From the NCBI GenBank assembly GCA_024362935.1, contig JANCRA010000008.1:29940557-30004556 (forward strand): a stretch of DNA of 64,000 nt, in the 5' to 3' direction. Position numbers and translations under genes: made by a program. The notes beneath the pieces are model-generated. The model saw only the letters and a program-made list of their open reading frames with translations. It was not told the origin of the DNA and ran no database searches. This stretch comes from Setophaga petechia (Eukaryota; Chordata; Aves; Passeriformes; Parulidae). This document shows, piece after piece, positions 13,201 through 24,035 of the stretch; position 1 is the stretch's first letter, and each line of letters opens with the position of its first letter.

Positions 13201-16200
13201 GTACAGCTAGGTAGAGTTGTCCTTCTTTGCTCAGTCCCAAACCACTTTTTAATCCAGTGGTGAGGAGGCCTGTTCTCCACAGTGTTGGTGTGTGTCCAGG
13301 CTGGGATGAGGAGGGTGACAGGCTCCTTGAGAGGGTAACCCTTCTCCCCTGCCAGGCATGGGAAGTTTGATTCTGCCCACAGAGGGATTGTTTGGTTCAT
13401 TTCCATTTGGTGCTTAACTCTGAGGCTCTTGCACTTTGAGATGAACCACATGACAAAAGTACCTTTCATCAATCCAAGCTACTGGATGTCAGCCAAGCTC
13501 TTTTTTCTAATGTTTTGGTTTGAACATGGTGGAGAAGAATGTAAATAAATGATCCTCTGGTTTGCTGCCTTGTAACTGGGGTAAGAAGTGAGAGAACGGT
13601 TTCTGAAGATAACTGAAGTATGATTCTGAACATATTTCTCTGCTCTCCTCTTTTGTTTTGCCCACTTGATTTGAGAGGAGTTGAATGACCATGAGATTTC
13701 TAAAGGGCTGTAGGTGATGAGTAGGTGATACAGATCAGAATTAGGAAGCTCAAATTCCAGGAAGAAGAGTGAAGCAGGCATGCTGCCATACTCTCAGAGA
13801 AGAAGTGACATCAAAAGTGGGAATTGAAAGTTGAAATAGGGGTATTATGGAATGAAAACCAGGACTGAAACTAGTAGAAAGCAGAAAATTGGAAGACAGA
13901 GAATGAAATAATGAAAATTAATTTTAAGTGAAAAAAAAATTAAAAAAGGAAAAACATGTTTAAGAAAACACATTAGAAAAAACAAACGCAGAGTAAAATA
14001 AAAATACGACCATCATGTGGTGAAAAAAGCCTCTTGATATAATAAAAGATCTGACACAGAAACTAAGGAAATTAAATACCTAAAAAATTACGTATGTATA
14101 TTCTGCTAATGGAATCAAATAAAACTTCTGTGACTACACTGATGGAATTAAGTATTTTCTGATTAAGTAGGATTATTTCTGACCTGAGTTGATCTGCTCC
14201 TTTGAAAGGTCTTGGTATCTGTGGGTCCAGTGAAGTGTGTTTTTTGTATGTGTATTTTGTGATCCTTAGGGTTTTTTTAAATGTTCTGAGAAATAAGTAG
14301 TTAGATCTTTCTTCTTTTTGAATATGGTGAGCAACGAAACCCTGGTAAGGCAAATAATGAGAATTACTAGAAGAGCAAAGGCAATTTTTTTTTCTTCTGT
14401 TTGCCACCACTTTCCATTTGGTTTCCATTAATTCTGAATGCCTGCCTTGTGTGTGCAAGTACTGTGCCATTGCAGTGAGCATTTTTATTCCATTTGTTAT
14501 GTCAAAGCTTTCTGTGTTTGAACTTTTTAACAAGACACAACATGTTTTTACATAGCTCCAAGGAGATCTTTTATGCTGTAGCATTTAAAATTGCAAGTTC
14601 ACTTTTGTTCTTGGTATGTCTTACATGCCCTTTAGCTGATGTTTTGATGTATAGGATGTTGTAAATGACTTCTCATAATTTGTATTGGTCTTTAGGGGAG
14701 AAATCTTGCTTGGATACATGTTAGGGCAATTCATATCCGAATAACACTGCATTCTGAAAAAAAAATGGTTATGCAGCTTGTGCCCTGTTAGCTCATTTCA
14801 TCTTTTGCAAAACTGCATAGGGGAAGGAAAAGTGATTTTAGGAAGGAAGGTTCCATTTTTCCTATTTTTCAAGAGGGTTGAAGGACACTTGTTGGCGTCC
14901 TAAAATTGTAGGAGTCAGTTGCCTAGATACAGAGATTTTGATCTTCCTGTTGTGTCAGGAGATAAAGGGCATGCTTTCAAAAAATCCTGAATGCACAAAA
15001 GAACTGTCTTCTGAGGATTCAGAATGGAATTTCTCTAGGAGCTCATACAAGAGGAGGAATTGGCAATTGTAGCAACTTAATCTATTGTAATAAATGCAAG
15101 TCTTTGTAGACTATTATATCTTCTGGTAATTGAAACTCTAATCTTAGGCTGTTAGCACAGGCAGTGTTTCTTCTTGAAAATAAAGTCTTACCAACTTTTA
15201 GGTAACACCCAAAAGGGTTTTTTTTCTTTCTTGATTTATTTTGCTCAGACTTGGAATATTGTAGGCTCCTGGCAATACAAGAAACAATTCAATAAGTGTG
15301 TAAAATGCTGTAGAACTTCCTTCTTCATAAAATACAGCACACCTGGGATACGTGTAGTACAACATGAGAGTTTTATTTGCATTACTTAGGAAAAGCTGCC
15401 TATGTATTTCTCACTAGTGGCACTGTCTACTCCAAATTTCAGACCGTTCATCCCATGCCAAGAAAAGCCATACATGGAGCTACAAATTTATGTTCTGTAT
15501 TTTGCAACAAAATGAATGCATGTAGCTAGTGAGTCATGGAAGAGAGTTGCTTTACTTTCCTTGTGAAATACATGCAGGAGACTAGAAATATTACTGAGGA
15601 AAATGTTCAGAGAAGCTTTCTTAATTGGCAGTTGCTAAAATCTGAGCAGTACAGAGCTCTTGGCCTGTCTCTGAAAGCATGAGACAGAGGATCTTCTCCA
15701 GTATTCAGAGAGGAAGAATTACAGGTAAGTAATTTGCTTTTATAGGACTTCAGTTTTAGGAAGGATGAAGTAAGGCATTTGATCCCACTGATGAAAATCT
15801 ATATATAAATGTTGGTATAAACCTGTGTGTTCTTCATAGGAGAGAAGCGTGTCTACCTATCACTGCCCAGACCAGGGGTAAGTTGCTTTTGGGTTTGTTC
15901 TGTTTACTTTGTATCTGCTGTTCTCTGTTTGATTTCTTTCCCTCTCACAAATCGATGGGGACCTAACAATATCTTGGTAACATGCATCCTGACTGGATGG
16001 CTGACAGTAAAATATCAAAGTTTGTCAATTTATTAAGTGAACAATAAGCAGACTGAAGACTAATATAACTAGTTATGTTACATGCTTTAATCACTTTGAT
16101 TGTACATAAACTTTAATTCCTGTTCATTAATTTTTTACCACATAATCTACTTTCATGCTATATAATTAAAAAGTGTATTGTTGCTATTAAAACAGTAGGA

Positions 16201-19200
16201 ATAAGCTGCAGTATACTGAAACTAAAACAAAAAATAAATCATACTACCAAGACTTAACATTGTAGCCTGAGTTAACCTATTTGGAACAAAGGTTCATGTT
16301 CGAGCTTGTTGTAGCCTTTCAAAATAACGGGTTCTTGTTGCCTTCCTTGATCTTAAGTGTGTTTAATGTAGAGAAAAAAGTTACTCCAAATACCCGGGTT
16401 TTAGGTGTGAGATATTTAATATCTTTAGCTGATTTTAATTGATACTACACTGTTTCTGAGAGCATCTGTGTGTTAGGAAGCCTCCTAAATCTTGATAGTG
16501 TCATGTAATGTCATTTGATTCACTTGCTTGAACTGAATCTTTCTATGGGTAGGAAAAAGGGAAAGAATGGCCTCAAAAGGTACAGTAAGTTCTAGCTTGT
16601 TTGTTTCTCTCCTTGCTTTTTTTCCTTAACCTGTAGAGGAATCTGTGTTTGAAATAGTCCTCTGTCTCCGTGTCTTCTGTTGTGCAATTCTACAGCTTCA
16701 AACACAACACAACTTCTGACTCTTAATGAAAAGATAAAAGCTTTATAAATCCAATATTTATAAAAAAGTTTTATCAAGCAAATCTGCGGATTTAAATAGA
16801 ATATGTTAGGCTGCGTGAGCATGGGTGAATTTCACAGTTATGGAACTAAATACTGAAACTTTGGATAAGGTTTCTGTCCCTGACCAGTTTGACTAAGACA
16901 CATAGCTTCTGGACATCATAATTTAGATATTAAATGTTTGAAGTCAGAGTCCCACTGATTCATATGTTTTAAAAAATATTCAATAAAAATTTGATGGTCA
17001 GCATTTAAACAGTTCTGCTTTGTATTGTTTGAAAGGTTTCTGCCTTCTTTTTGAGTTTTGCAAGATACCTAACATTGTGGGGAGTTACAAATGCACATCT
17101 GAAAGTAGACAGGAAATGTAGATTGCATCCACGGGACACCAGTTTCTTCACAGAATGATTTCTTTGCTTAGCTGATGCTCTGAGCTTTGGAATTGCCTCT
17201 TCCCCGTGCTGTTCCTCTCAGCAGAGCCTCTCCTCCCCCTACAGCTACCACAGATCTGCTGTGCCTGGCTGACGCCCACGCTGTCCCCGCACAGAGGCCA
17301 CACTGTTCCTGCCAATCTAATTAGATCACATATTTTGTTACATCTGTTTAATTGCCACTCTGCTGTTCGCTGATAATGAGTGGCACCCTAGACCATGCTG
17401 TAGATGAGGACCAGAGCAGCAGTGATGATTCATGTGTGTACTTAATGCATATTTTTTCTCTATAGTTTAAAGTGTTGAATCATGTTTTAAAAGCAGAATA
17501 ACGTATCTACTGCTCTGACTTTTAACAATAGTACTATTAAAATAATGCAAGGGAATACTAGAGTGGAGAAAACTGCAAAAACATTCTGAGCTTCCTTCAG
17601 TTATTTGTGAATGGAAAAACTTATTTGTTGTAACCAGGACTGGTTTTCTTGAATACCCTGCCTTGACTCTTCAACTTAAATATTTGCCATACCTTCTAGA
17701 TCAAAATTTGTGTTTACAGACAAATCTAGTTTGGTTTTGTCTTCCTTTCTTCTTTTAAGACACTGCCTTGAAAACAGCATTTCTGAAATTGCATTTCTAA
17801 TATGCAGTATAGTCAAACCACAATTAAGACTACAGTCCTTTGTGCTAATGTTTCGATGTGAGATCAGCATTTCCAATACATAGGCAGAATTGCAGTGTCT
17901 AATCTGGGTAGACATTCATAAGATTCAGAATATTTAAACATTTTTGGGTGGGAAAAGAGAAATGGCAGATAGTTAAACTGAGCACTAAATTGGACTAGGA
18001 ACTTCAGTATGGGTACTTTTGCTCAAATTCTTGAAGTGAGAAATGGAAATGGGACCAGAATCTCATTTCTGATGCTGTTCACAATGAACAGGGTTGTTTC
18101 TTGGTGTGTTGTTTGGTTTTTTTTCCTGCATGCATTACTGAACCTAATTTGCCTAAGTACTCCCACGAATGAATAGCAGCAGGTTTTTTTCAGAGTTTTT
18201 CAGAATGTCAGACAAGGCTGTCAGCTGGGCACTGAGATTATCCAGCTTCCTCCTGTGCCTCACACCTCTCCAAATTATGACACCAATTTTGTGCTACTCC
18301 TCTGCAGTCCAGTGGTTTCTGAATGTGGACTGTGCCTCCCACATCTGGTGGTTTTGCTGTCTTTGCACAGTGACAGCACCAGCTGAAATTAAAGCCAAGA
18401 ACAGCAAATAATTACGAAATAAATTATGAATTACTGCCTAAGTGTGTCATGCAGTTGGCAAGCACTGCCTTACCAGGTAGTCCACTCACATCAGTACCAC
18501 TGATTATGAGCTAATGTTTGACTTGCAGCCAGACTTATATTTTGGATAGTTCATGACTTAAAAAAAGAAGGAAACCCATGAAAAGATCAGTGTCAGTATT
18601 TGCCAACAGCTGCTTCTCCAGAGTGACACAGAATAATGGGCTGCCTCCTCACAGCAGCATTCATATGGGCTGTAGCCTAGGTCAGCTTGCTATTAGCCAA
18701 ATCAGCATCCCTGTTATATCAGTACCATCAGTGATAGAAAAATCTGTGCAGGAGTACTTGCTTAAGACTGTTTAGTCCTGAGTATTATTGAGGATTTACA
18801 GGGTAAAGGGAAGAGACTGTACTGCATTAGGAAGTGAAGCCTGAGAACTGTGGAAGAAGTCTTTTCCTTGCAATTTCAGGGCATCTGCACTTGCCATTTC
18901 AGGACAGACAGATCAGAACAGGTTCTCAGTTTCTGCTGAGAAGTTTGTTTGAACCTCTGGAACTCTCCTGCAAAGTCTTTCTCTGAATATAGAGCTACTT
19001 CTTTAAGATTTGAAGTAAAATTATTACGAATTCCTTTTTTTTAAAAATATTATTTTTTGTTTGAAACAGAAGCATAATGCAAATCTGAAAGCATTAAAGC
19101 CAGTCAAACTAGATTCTGAGGTAAGATGGCATCATTTTAGCAAAAAACCTCTTTTCATATTTTTATCTTATCTGAAAAATGTGTTTTTAAGTGCCATAAA

Positions 19201-22200
19201 TATGCTTGCCATTTATAGGAACAGGCGAAAATTGCAAAACTTGGATTAGAATTGCATCTGCTAACATCTGATGTGGATTCTGAGACAGAGAAATGGGAGG
19301 ATCAGGAGAATGAGATTGTGCAACATGGACAAGGCATGTCAAGTATGGCCTACTCCATGTATTTATTTACCAGGTAATTACAGTACATATGGCAAATTTT
19401 GGTGGGAAAAAGAGCATTAACAGTGTTTCTAGGAAAGAACAAATTTTCATTTTCAGAGCATAATAATTGGGACTGTTTTAGAAAGGAACTTGATTCTGTC
19501 TGTAGGCCTTATAAACTTGTAAATTCCTAAACTGTTTAAAAAAACCCTAATTTTAAACCCCACTTTATTTTTAAAGGTCTTAACATTTCTTTCATTGGAG
19601 GGCATCTATTTAAATATCTCTTAGGTACAGAAAACATTTGAGGAATTATGTTCATAAATCCTTTGAAAATTAAGGGAATTAAAGCACAAGTATATACCTG
19701 TAGATGAGATAGAACTGTAGAAGAGAATTACTGATCCTTGTACTGAAAAGTGTTTATCTGAAACTTGCCTGTGCCATGTCAGCTTTCTTACTTGAAGAAT
19801 TTAGGTTTGCTTGGGGTTTTTTTACCAGAGTTGAGATTTTTTTTTTTGTTACCTACTAGTCCAATAATACTCATTATGCCAGAGATGTAATGAGTATTAA
19901 TGGGAACTGAGCCATTGTTAATTCCCCAACAGTGCTGTAGCTACTGAGGTGTTTGTGTAATATATTTAAGTCAGTTCTTGTAGGTAGTTGTGTCTAGTAT
20001 CTTCTAAAAGACTGATACTTACAGGTCACTGGTGTGAACTGTAAAATGTTCAGTGGTGAGACTATAATTTTTGTAAGTAGCAAGCAATATAATCTGCAGT
20101 CTGTAAGTGGCATATCTTCTGCTTTTGTTATTTCTCACAGAGGAGAAGGACTTCTGAAAACTACTCAAGATTTATTTCATCAGGCAGAGGTAATGTATTT
20201 TTAACAAAATAGGACATAGACACTCTGAGTGAAGCCAAACAGGAACTTCAGTGTCTGATTCCTTACACATAAGTACAATGTACCATGAATTGACTGGCAG
20301 CTGTAGACTTTGAGCAGCCTAACCCTGATACATATTCTGAAAGTGAACTTCCAGTGGTAGCTTCAGACAGGATCATTACAGTGATAGATTCCAGCTAGGA
20401 GGAGGGATAGCAAACGGGCATTATGGCATATACAGTGGACTTCAACACGTCTGTAGTATTTGTTGTGTCACTCAGGTCAGTCCCTGGTAGTGTTAACAGA
20501 TACTAAATCCTAGTCTGAGCAGCAGGATTTTCATGGGAAAGAAAGGAGATGTAAAAACTTGCACAATGCAAACAGAAGGGCCCAAATGAAGGGATGTGAA
20601 ATGCTATTTCCAGAATGCATACCTGTGTGTAACAGGAGACTTGTTACCTTTGAAAGGACTATAAACAAACAGGGTGGGTGTCATCACAAAACATTTGTGA
20701 GCTGCCACGTACAAAAAATAATTGGAAGTTGGGGATTTTGTTATATGTAAAGGGAAAGCCTTTAAACTCTGCTTATCTATGAGGATGGCAGTTTGCTGTG
20801 TAGTTGTTATTTCACAAGTCACTGCAAACTGCTGACTTGTGAATTGTAGATGTAGACAATTATTACACGTATTTCCTGCTACCTTTTTACTTAAAAGCAC
20901 ACTATTGAACCAGGAGGGAAAAAGCCTTACCTTCTGGTATGATTCATTTTGTTACATGCTTTCTCCTCCTTTCAGATTTTTGCCACAGAGGGCACAAAGC
21001 TTGCTTCAGCTCTTCATGCTCTTTCTGATCAGGTGATGTATCTTATGACATCAGTGATACTGCTTAGAAGTTGCTTGTGCTGTCTTCTCCCTTAACTTGA
21101 TGCTGGAGTCTTTAACACGGAGTTATTTTGTCTTCCTGGACAACATACCAGGTACGTGATGATGACAAGCCTTTGCTTCTGTTGGAGGCTGAAAAACTCA
21201 TCACTATGTGCAAGCAGCTCCAGGCAACAGCTAAAGCTTCTGCTCAGGGTAAAAGTGCTACATTTACAAAGGTACAGTAAAAAACTATATATATTTCTCA
21301 AAGTAACACTTAACTTGTTTTGAAATAAAGTAATTTACTAATTTATGCTCCAGTTAAAACATGGAATTAGGTTGCAGTAGTACTGTAATCCACTAGAATG
21401 CCATTCAGATAAACAGGACCTGTAATTAGGCGTACCTCAGTATGGACTTCAGGGATCAAAATTTTAATGAAGGTAATATGTATTTCTGCTGCTGTAATAA
21501 TTACTGTTAATTACTGTTACTGATGTTTAACATAAATGTAACAAATTCCAAACCCCCAACTCCACTACTGAAACGCATTTGATTCTCAGTAGGCAGCGTC
21601 TACCCTGGACTGTGCAGGTTTTTTTCTGATATTCGTATTTGCTATAAATAACTACATAGACAGTGAAAGTTTCATCACTGTTAACACAAGAAGTAGATCT
21701 GCAAAGATCAGAGGGGATCAGTATCCCTGAGCCAGCAGCAATCAGTGTGAGCAAGACCATTTCCATGCAGCTGGATATTTGTTTGCAATTGGCTGTGGAA
21801 AAGGTGTTTCAGTTTTACAGCAGGTGTGAAACTGGCTAAGGCATGCAAGCCACTCAGAACCAAACTGAGCACTTTGGGGCTACTGCATGGTTTGTTCTAC
21901 ACCCTCTGAATTAAATGGGAACTGCAGTCTGTTTATACAGTGATGCATCAGTACGTAGCAGTAACAGGTTCTCAAATTGATGTCTGAGGGCTCAGACTTG
22001 TGGCCTGTGCTAAGTGTTAAGATTTAAGATAACTTTTAGTGTAACATCAAACTAAGGCTTAGATGATGCATGGCTCTCTAATAAATCATGCTGGCAAAAG
22101 GAAAACCATGAAGAATTGTGATGATTTCATGCTTAGATTGTAAGAGCTCCTTTCCAAGAGACTTCTGTTACTGTTTAATATAATATTATTAGTAGCTCAT

Positions 22201-22778
22201 TCTCTTGGGATGTGTCTGCTGAAGTTTTGCTTAACAGAAGGGATGCTCTTGTTTTACATGTACTATACAGAGAAGTTTAAAAAAAAATAGGCAAAACCAT
22301 TTGATTAGGAGATATTTTAACAGGAAAAGTATTACTTGAGCCAGGTCAAAACAGATCATCTCATGCCAAAAATAAGTGCCTAACACAAGTATTGAGTAAT
22401 AGGTATTACTCTACTATTAATTGTCTTGTTTAGGTTGATGCATGCATTCTGAAAACAAGGAATGTGATGACTCTGTTATGTCAGCTTCTTCCACTTTGCT
22501 GCAAATTACTGAGAAAGGTGAGTACTAGCTTAATCTGCACTATTTAAGACTTTTGGGGTTTGTTTGCTTGGGTTGGTTGTTTGTTTTTAAGAAATCTTTC
22601 TTATATACATACACAGAATAAAGCAGGAAATGGTTGTCTTAAGCCTGCTCCACCATGGAAAGAAGACAGAATGCGAACTGGTACAAATGCACGTACTTCA
22701 GAAAGAAGAGTGGAGACATTTGGCATCAAGTCTTTAGAAAATCACGTAACAAACATGACATTTTTAGAGAGCAAGTAA
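1167..22778 (+). CDS. CTNNAL1: alpha-catulin, 3' part of gene (15 coding exons to stop)
   Basis: Alpha-catulin is a cytoplasmic vinculin/alpha-catenin family scaffold, linked in the literature to Rho signalling (Lbc RhoGEF) and the cytoskeleton. Spliced exons 1167-1256, 1569-1739, 2746-2946, 4791-4877, 7866-8024, 9464-9556, 9866-10016, 15840-15877, 19070-19120, 19219-19373, 20141-20189, 20976-21032, 21152-21271, 22434-22517 and 22617-22778 give one uninterrupted frame of 555 codons plus stop. It aligns to the human protein from about residue 210 to the end, with recognisable stretches such as VLEKCTMMLLTASK, EDFTDSAYTSHEHRE, EGNLEAVAEYTCKLSEQKEQ, SAAETLALHPSSKIAKENL and EKWEDQENEIVQ. The protein is expected to be largely helical bundles. 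The N-terminal ~210 residues and the promoter lie before the window. The last exon differs from mammals. Identity is very secure. Confidence 0.97.
1569..1739 (+). CDS. CTNNAL1: CTNNAL1 coding exon, TCLRHPDCES...SGIKEFK
   Basis: The exon has 171 nt (57 codons), phase 0. The acceptor is AAAAAG and the donor GTAAGA. It encodes TCLRHPDCESA through VIEIVTDSRPNGE to IYSGIKEFK. Several conservative changes from human are visible, with no frame damage. Confidence 0.96.
2746..2946 (+). CDS. CTNNAL1: CTNNAL1 coding exon, NKVEGLRENL...VSVWMQA
   Basis: The exon has 201 nt (67 codons), phase 0. Acceptor TTTTTCAG, donor GTAAGA. It contains the strongly conserved stretch EDFTDSAYTSHEHRE. The open frame continues 15 nt past the donor only by chance. 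Confidence 0.97.
2947..4790 (+). other. CTNNAL1: CTNNAL1 intron, nothing else seen
   Basis: This 1.8-kb AT-rich intron has no further exon, repeat or RNA gene that I can support. It ends with acceptor TGCTTTGTAG. Confidence 0.6.
4791..4877 (+). CDS. CTNNAL1: CTNNAL1 coding exon, QNQKTKDLME...NELKRE
   Basis: The exon has 87 nt (29 codons), phase 0, acceptor TTTGTAG, donor GTAAGT. It corresponds to the human segment running from QSKKTK to NELKKE and is one of the less conserved parts of the protein. The track of open frames misses it because it is short. Confidence 0.95.
4878..7865 (+). other. CTNNAL1: CTNNAL1 intron, nothing else seen
   Basis: This 3-kb intron holds only short open frames on both strands (for example 5254-5595 + and 5560-5904 -). 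They resemble no protein I know and lack supporting splice structure. Confidence 0.6.
7866..8024 (+). CDS. CTNNAL1: CTNNAL1 coding exon, VHSAATSLAA...KEQLVE
   Basis: The exon has 159 nt (53 codons), phase 0. Acceptor TTCAAG, donor GTGAGT. It includes ADLLKYH, VLKALKITGVEGNLE and TCKLSEQKEQLVE, almost unchanged from human. Confidence 0.97.
8025..9463 (+). other. CTNNAL1: CTNNAL1 intron, nothing else seen
   Basis: AT-rich intron of 1.4 kb. No exon, known repeat or RNA gene is supported. Confidence 0.6.
9464..9556 (+). CDS. CTNNAL1: CTNNAL1 coding exon, MCRLLRHVSG...QVTGPQ
   Basis: The exon has 93 nt (31 codons), phase 0, acceptor AATTCAG, donor GTATGT. It encodes LLRHVSGTEPLEITCIHAED, which matches human closely. 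Confidence 0.97.
9866..10016 (+). CDS. CTNNAL1: CTNNAL1 coding exon, IISAAETLAL...INDVFEGRR
   Basis: The exon has 151 nt (50 codons plus one base), acceptor TTTGTCCAG, donor GTAAGA. It encodes SSKIAKENLEVFCEAWESQ and LLREINDVFEGRR. The split glycine codon is completed 5.8 kb downstream. Confidence 0.97.
11656..11671. repeat. short AT microsatellite
   Basis: A short run of alternating A and T sits within a longer A/T-rich stretch of the intron. It has no functional implication. Confidence 0.6.
14072..14584 (-). other. 170-codon antisense open frame, unidentified
   Basis: An ATG-initiated frame of 170 codons lies on the strand opposite CTNNAL1 inside its largest intron. The predicted product is basic and shows no domain, signal peptide or membrane segment that I recognise. 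There is no CpG island or obvious promoter beside it. I think chance, or a decayed element, is more likely than a gene, but the length is unusual for AT-rich intronic DNA. Confidence 0.2.
15840..15877 (+). CDS. CTNNAL1: CTNNAL1 38-nt micro-exon, GEKRVYLSLPRPG
   Basis: With the leftover base from the previous exon, this 38-nt exon completes 13 codons reading GEKRVYLSLPRPG. Human has GEKYGYLSLPKP at this place. Acceptor TTCATAG, donor GTAAGT. It is easy to miss because of its size. Confidence 0.93.
15878..19069 (+). other. CTNNAL1: CTNNAL1 intron with a possible conserved non-coding block
   Basis: This 3.2-kb intron is mostly AT-rich. The part from about 17,150 to 17,420 is different: it is GC-richer and then carries a run of TAATTA-type and GATAA-type motifs (CTAATTAGATCA, CTGATAATGAG). 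It could be a regulatory element, but conservation cannot be tested here. Confidence 0.35.
19070..19120 (+). CDS. CTNNAL1: CTNNAL1 coding exon, KHNANLKALKPVKLDSE
   Basis: The exon has 51 nt (17 codons), phase 0, acceptor GAAACAG, donor GTAAGA. It corresponds to human NNANLKSLKPDKPDSE. A 98-bp intron follows. Confidence 0.95.
19219..19373 (+). CDS. CTNNAL1: CTNNAL1 coding exon, EQAKIAKLGL...YSMYLFT
   Basis: The exon has 155 nt (51 codons plus two bases), acceptor TTTATAG, donor GTAATT. It encodes EQAKIAKLGLELHLLTSD, EKWEDQENEIVQHG and SSMAYSMYLFT. The trailing AG is part of a split arginine codon. Confidence 0.97.
20141..20189 (+). CDS. CTNNAL1: CTNNAL1 coding exon, RGEGLLKTTQDLFHQAE
   Basis: The exon has 49 nt and completes the split arginine codon, giving RGEGLLKTTQDLFHQAE. 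Acceptor TTCTCACAG, donor GTAATG. Human has RGEGPLKTSQDLIHQLE. Confidence 0.95.
20976..21032 (+). CDS. CTNNAL1: CTNNAL1 coding exon, IFATEGTKLASALHALSDQ
   Basis: The exon has 57 nt (19 codons), phase 0, acceptor TTTCAG, donor GTGATG. It corresponds to human VFAAEGLKLTSSVQAFSKQ. A 119-bp intron follows. Confidence 0.94.
21152..21271 (+). CDS. CTNNAL1: CTNNAL1 coding exon, VRDDDKPLLL...SATFTK
   Basis: The exon has 120 nt (40 codons), phase 0, acceptor ATACCAG, donor GTACAG. It encodes DDDKPLLLLEAEKLITMCKQ; the human equivalent is DDDKLMLLLEINKLIPLCHQ. The tail AKASAQGKSATFTK is divergent. Confidence 0.95.
22434..22517 (+). CDS. CTNNAL1: CTNNAL1 coding exon, VDACILKTRN...CKLLRK
   Basis: The exon has 84 nt (28 codons), phase 0, acceptor TTGTTTAG, donor GTGAGT. 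It encodes VDACILKTRNVMTLLCQLLP, aligned with human VDKCITKTRSMMALLVQLLS. It is the last part with clear similarity to mammals. Confidence 0.95.
22617..22778 (+). CDS. CTNNAL1: CTNNAL1 terminal coding exon with stop, divergent tail
   Basis: After a 99-bp intron ending ACACAG, 53 codons run from NKAGNGCLKPAPPWKEDRM to NMTFLESK and a TAA stop. The tail is polar and basic with no recognised domain. Human alpha-catulin ends only about 21 residues after the previous exon, and I see no convincing alignment. The acceptor and phase fit well, but an alternative terminal exon cannot be excluded. Confidence 0.75.
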   Translation, partial: NKAGNGCLKPAPPWKEDRMRTGTNARTSERRVETFGIKSLENHVTNMTFLESK

Positions 22779-23990
22779 TCACAGCACTGAGAAATGCAGG
22801 AATTCCCATTTGAAAATAACACTTGCTGAAGTTTCAATACTGCTTTCATTTGTGGAAAGTCAAGCCAGGTTAATTTGATATAAAACTGTTGATCTTTGTC
22901 ACATCTAATAGATGTCCCATTACTTAGCCATTAAAACACAAGCTAGTCTAAATGTTCTGTATTTTTATAATGTGAATGCCTTTCCTACGCTCGCTGTTGA
23001 TACCGATTTTGTAATTAATGCTTCTGAATGTCTTAATGGATGTGTCATCCCAAAGATGCTGCTAAAAGACATTTTACTTAAAGAACCCTGTGCTGCATAT
23101 GCTACATGTAACACTACTGTTGAAGTCTGTAAACTCATCTCTGGCCTATTTCAGTCTGTGTATTTGATAAAGCAGAATCAGGAATATAGTCTGAAAGGCT
23201 GTGGCCTGAAGCACTGAAATGTTACCTTAGTTACAAGTTATACCTGCAGTGAAGTAGTCCTATGAAAAAAACAAACCTCTTTGAATAGATTCACCCCTGA
23301 ATTTTAATCTTGACGTGATTCGTCTCCACAAAAACTGTATTTTTAAGTGATTAATAGTTTCGACTTAAAGCCTTTTTCTTTCACCCTATTTGTAGATGGC
23401 AGTTGTTGCTTTCTTTTTTATTAAAACTTAATGAGCAGAATTTGACTTGCATGTAGAACCGCTGAAGTATTATACAGACTTGACATTATGCCATATAAAA
23501 TTGAAGAAAATAGGTAGTGATTATTACAAAATTCTGTACAAAGGGCATTATTTGACTTCAGGATACCATGAAAATACAACTTGGGTGTGAAATATGTATT
23601 TTCAAATTTATCTGCTCTTTGTACACAGGCTTTTGTTGCATTTTGGTTTTCCATTCACCTGTGTCAAACTCCATATTGTATTAGTTTAGCTAAATTATAT
23701 GATAGCTAAATGCTATGATTTTTCTATATGTACTATGCTTGCATTAGGCAGAAGCAAGGCTGATTGTGGAACATAAATAATCTCCAACATGTCATTCTGA
23801 GCTTATTTAAAAACCTGTAGTGCTAGAATTCAGAGAAAAGAAAAACTTTACGTCAAATTTTTACAGAAATTTTAATATACAAACTATTTTAACTGGTTTA
23901 TTCTTTTACGAATCAAGGAGTTTAGTTCCACTTTTAAAAACTGGCACTGGGCCTTTTCCATACTATAAAACTCACAGTGTACAATAAAAG
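22779..23990 (+). other. CTNNAL1: CTNNAL1 3' UTR (probable)
   Basis: AT-rich sequence follows the stop. The clearest + strand AATAAA signal is at 23,983-23,988, about 1.2 kb downstream. If used, the transcript would run into the 3' UTR of the convergent ABITRAM gene. The 101-codon open frame at 22,912-23,217 is considered chance. Confidence 0.5.
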
Positions 23991-24035
23991 TCACTTATTT
24001 AGTATCAAACACAGGTGGGAAGTGTAGAGTTGATT
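23880..24035 (-). other. ABITRAM: ABITRAM 3' UTR and poly(A) signal
   Basis: On the - strand an AATAAA signal lies at 23,897-23,902, about 135 nt after the stop, which is a suitable distance for a short 3' UTR. A second - strand AATAAA occurs near 23,415. Both overlap the presumed CTNNAL1 3' UTR. Confidence 0.5.

Larger units (their letters stand above)
10017..15839 (+). other. CTNNAL1: CTNNAL1 large intron (5.8 kb)
   Basis: This is the largest intron of the gene in the window. It holds a short AT dinucleotide run at about 11,656-11,671 and a 170-codon antisense open frame at 14,072-14,584, listed separately. No recognised transposon is seen. The stretch at 13,190-13,420 is less AT-rich than its surroundings but unidentified. 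Confidence 0.6.

Noticed and set aside
22912..23217. 101-codon frame after the CTNNAL1 stop
   Set aside because: It lies in the 3' UTR, has no acceptor in the right phase and no similarity to the human alpha-catulin tail.
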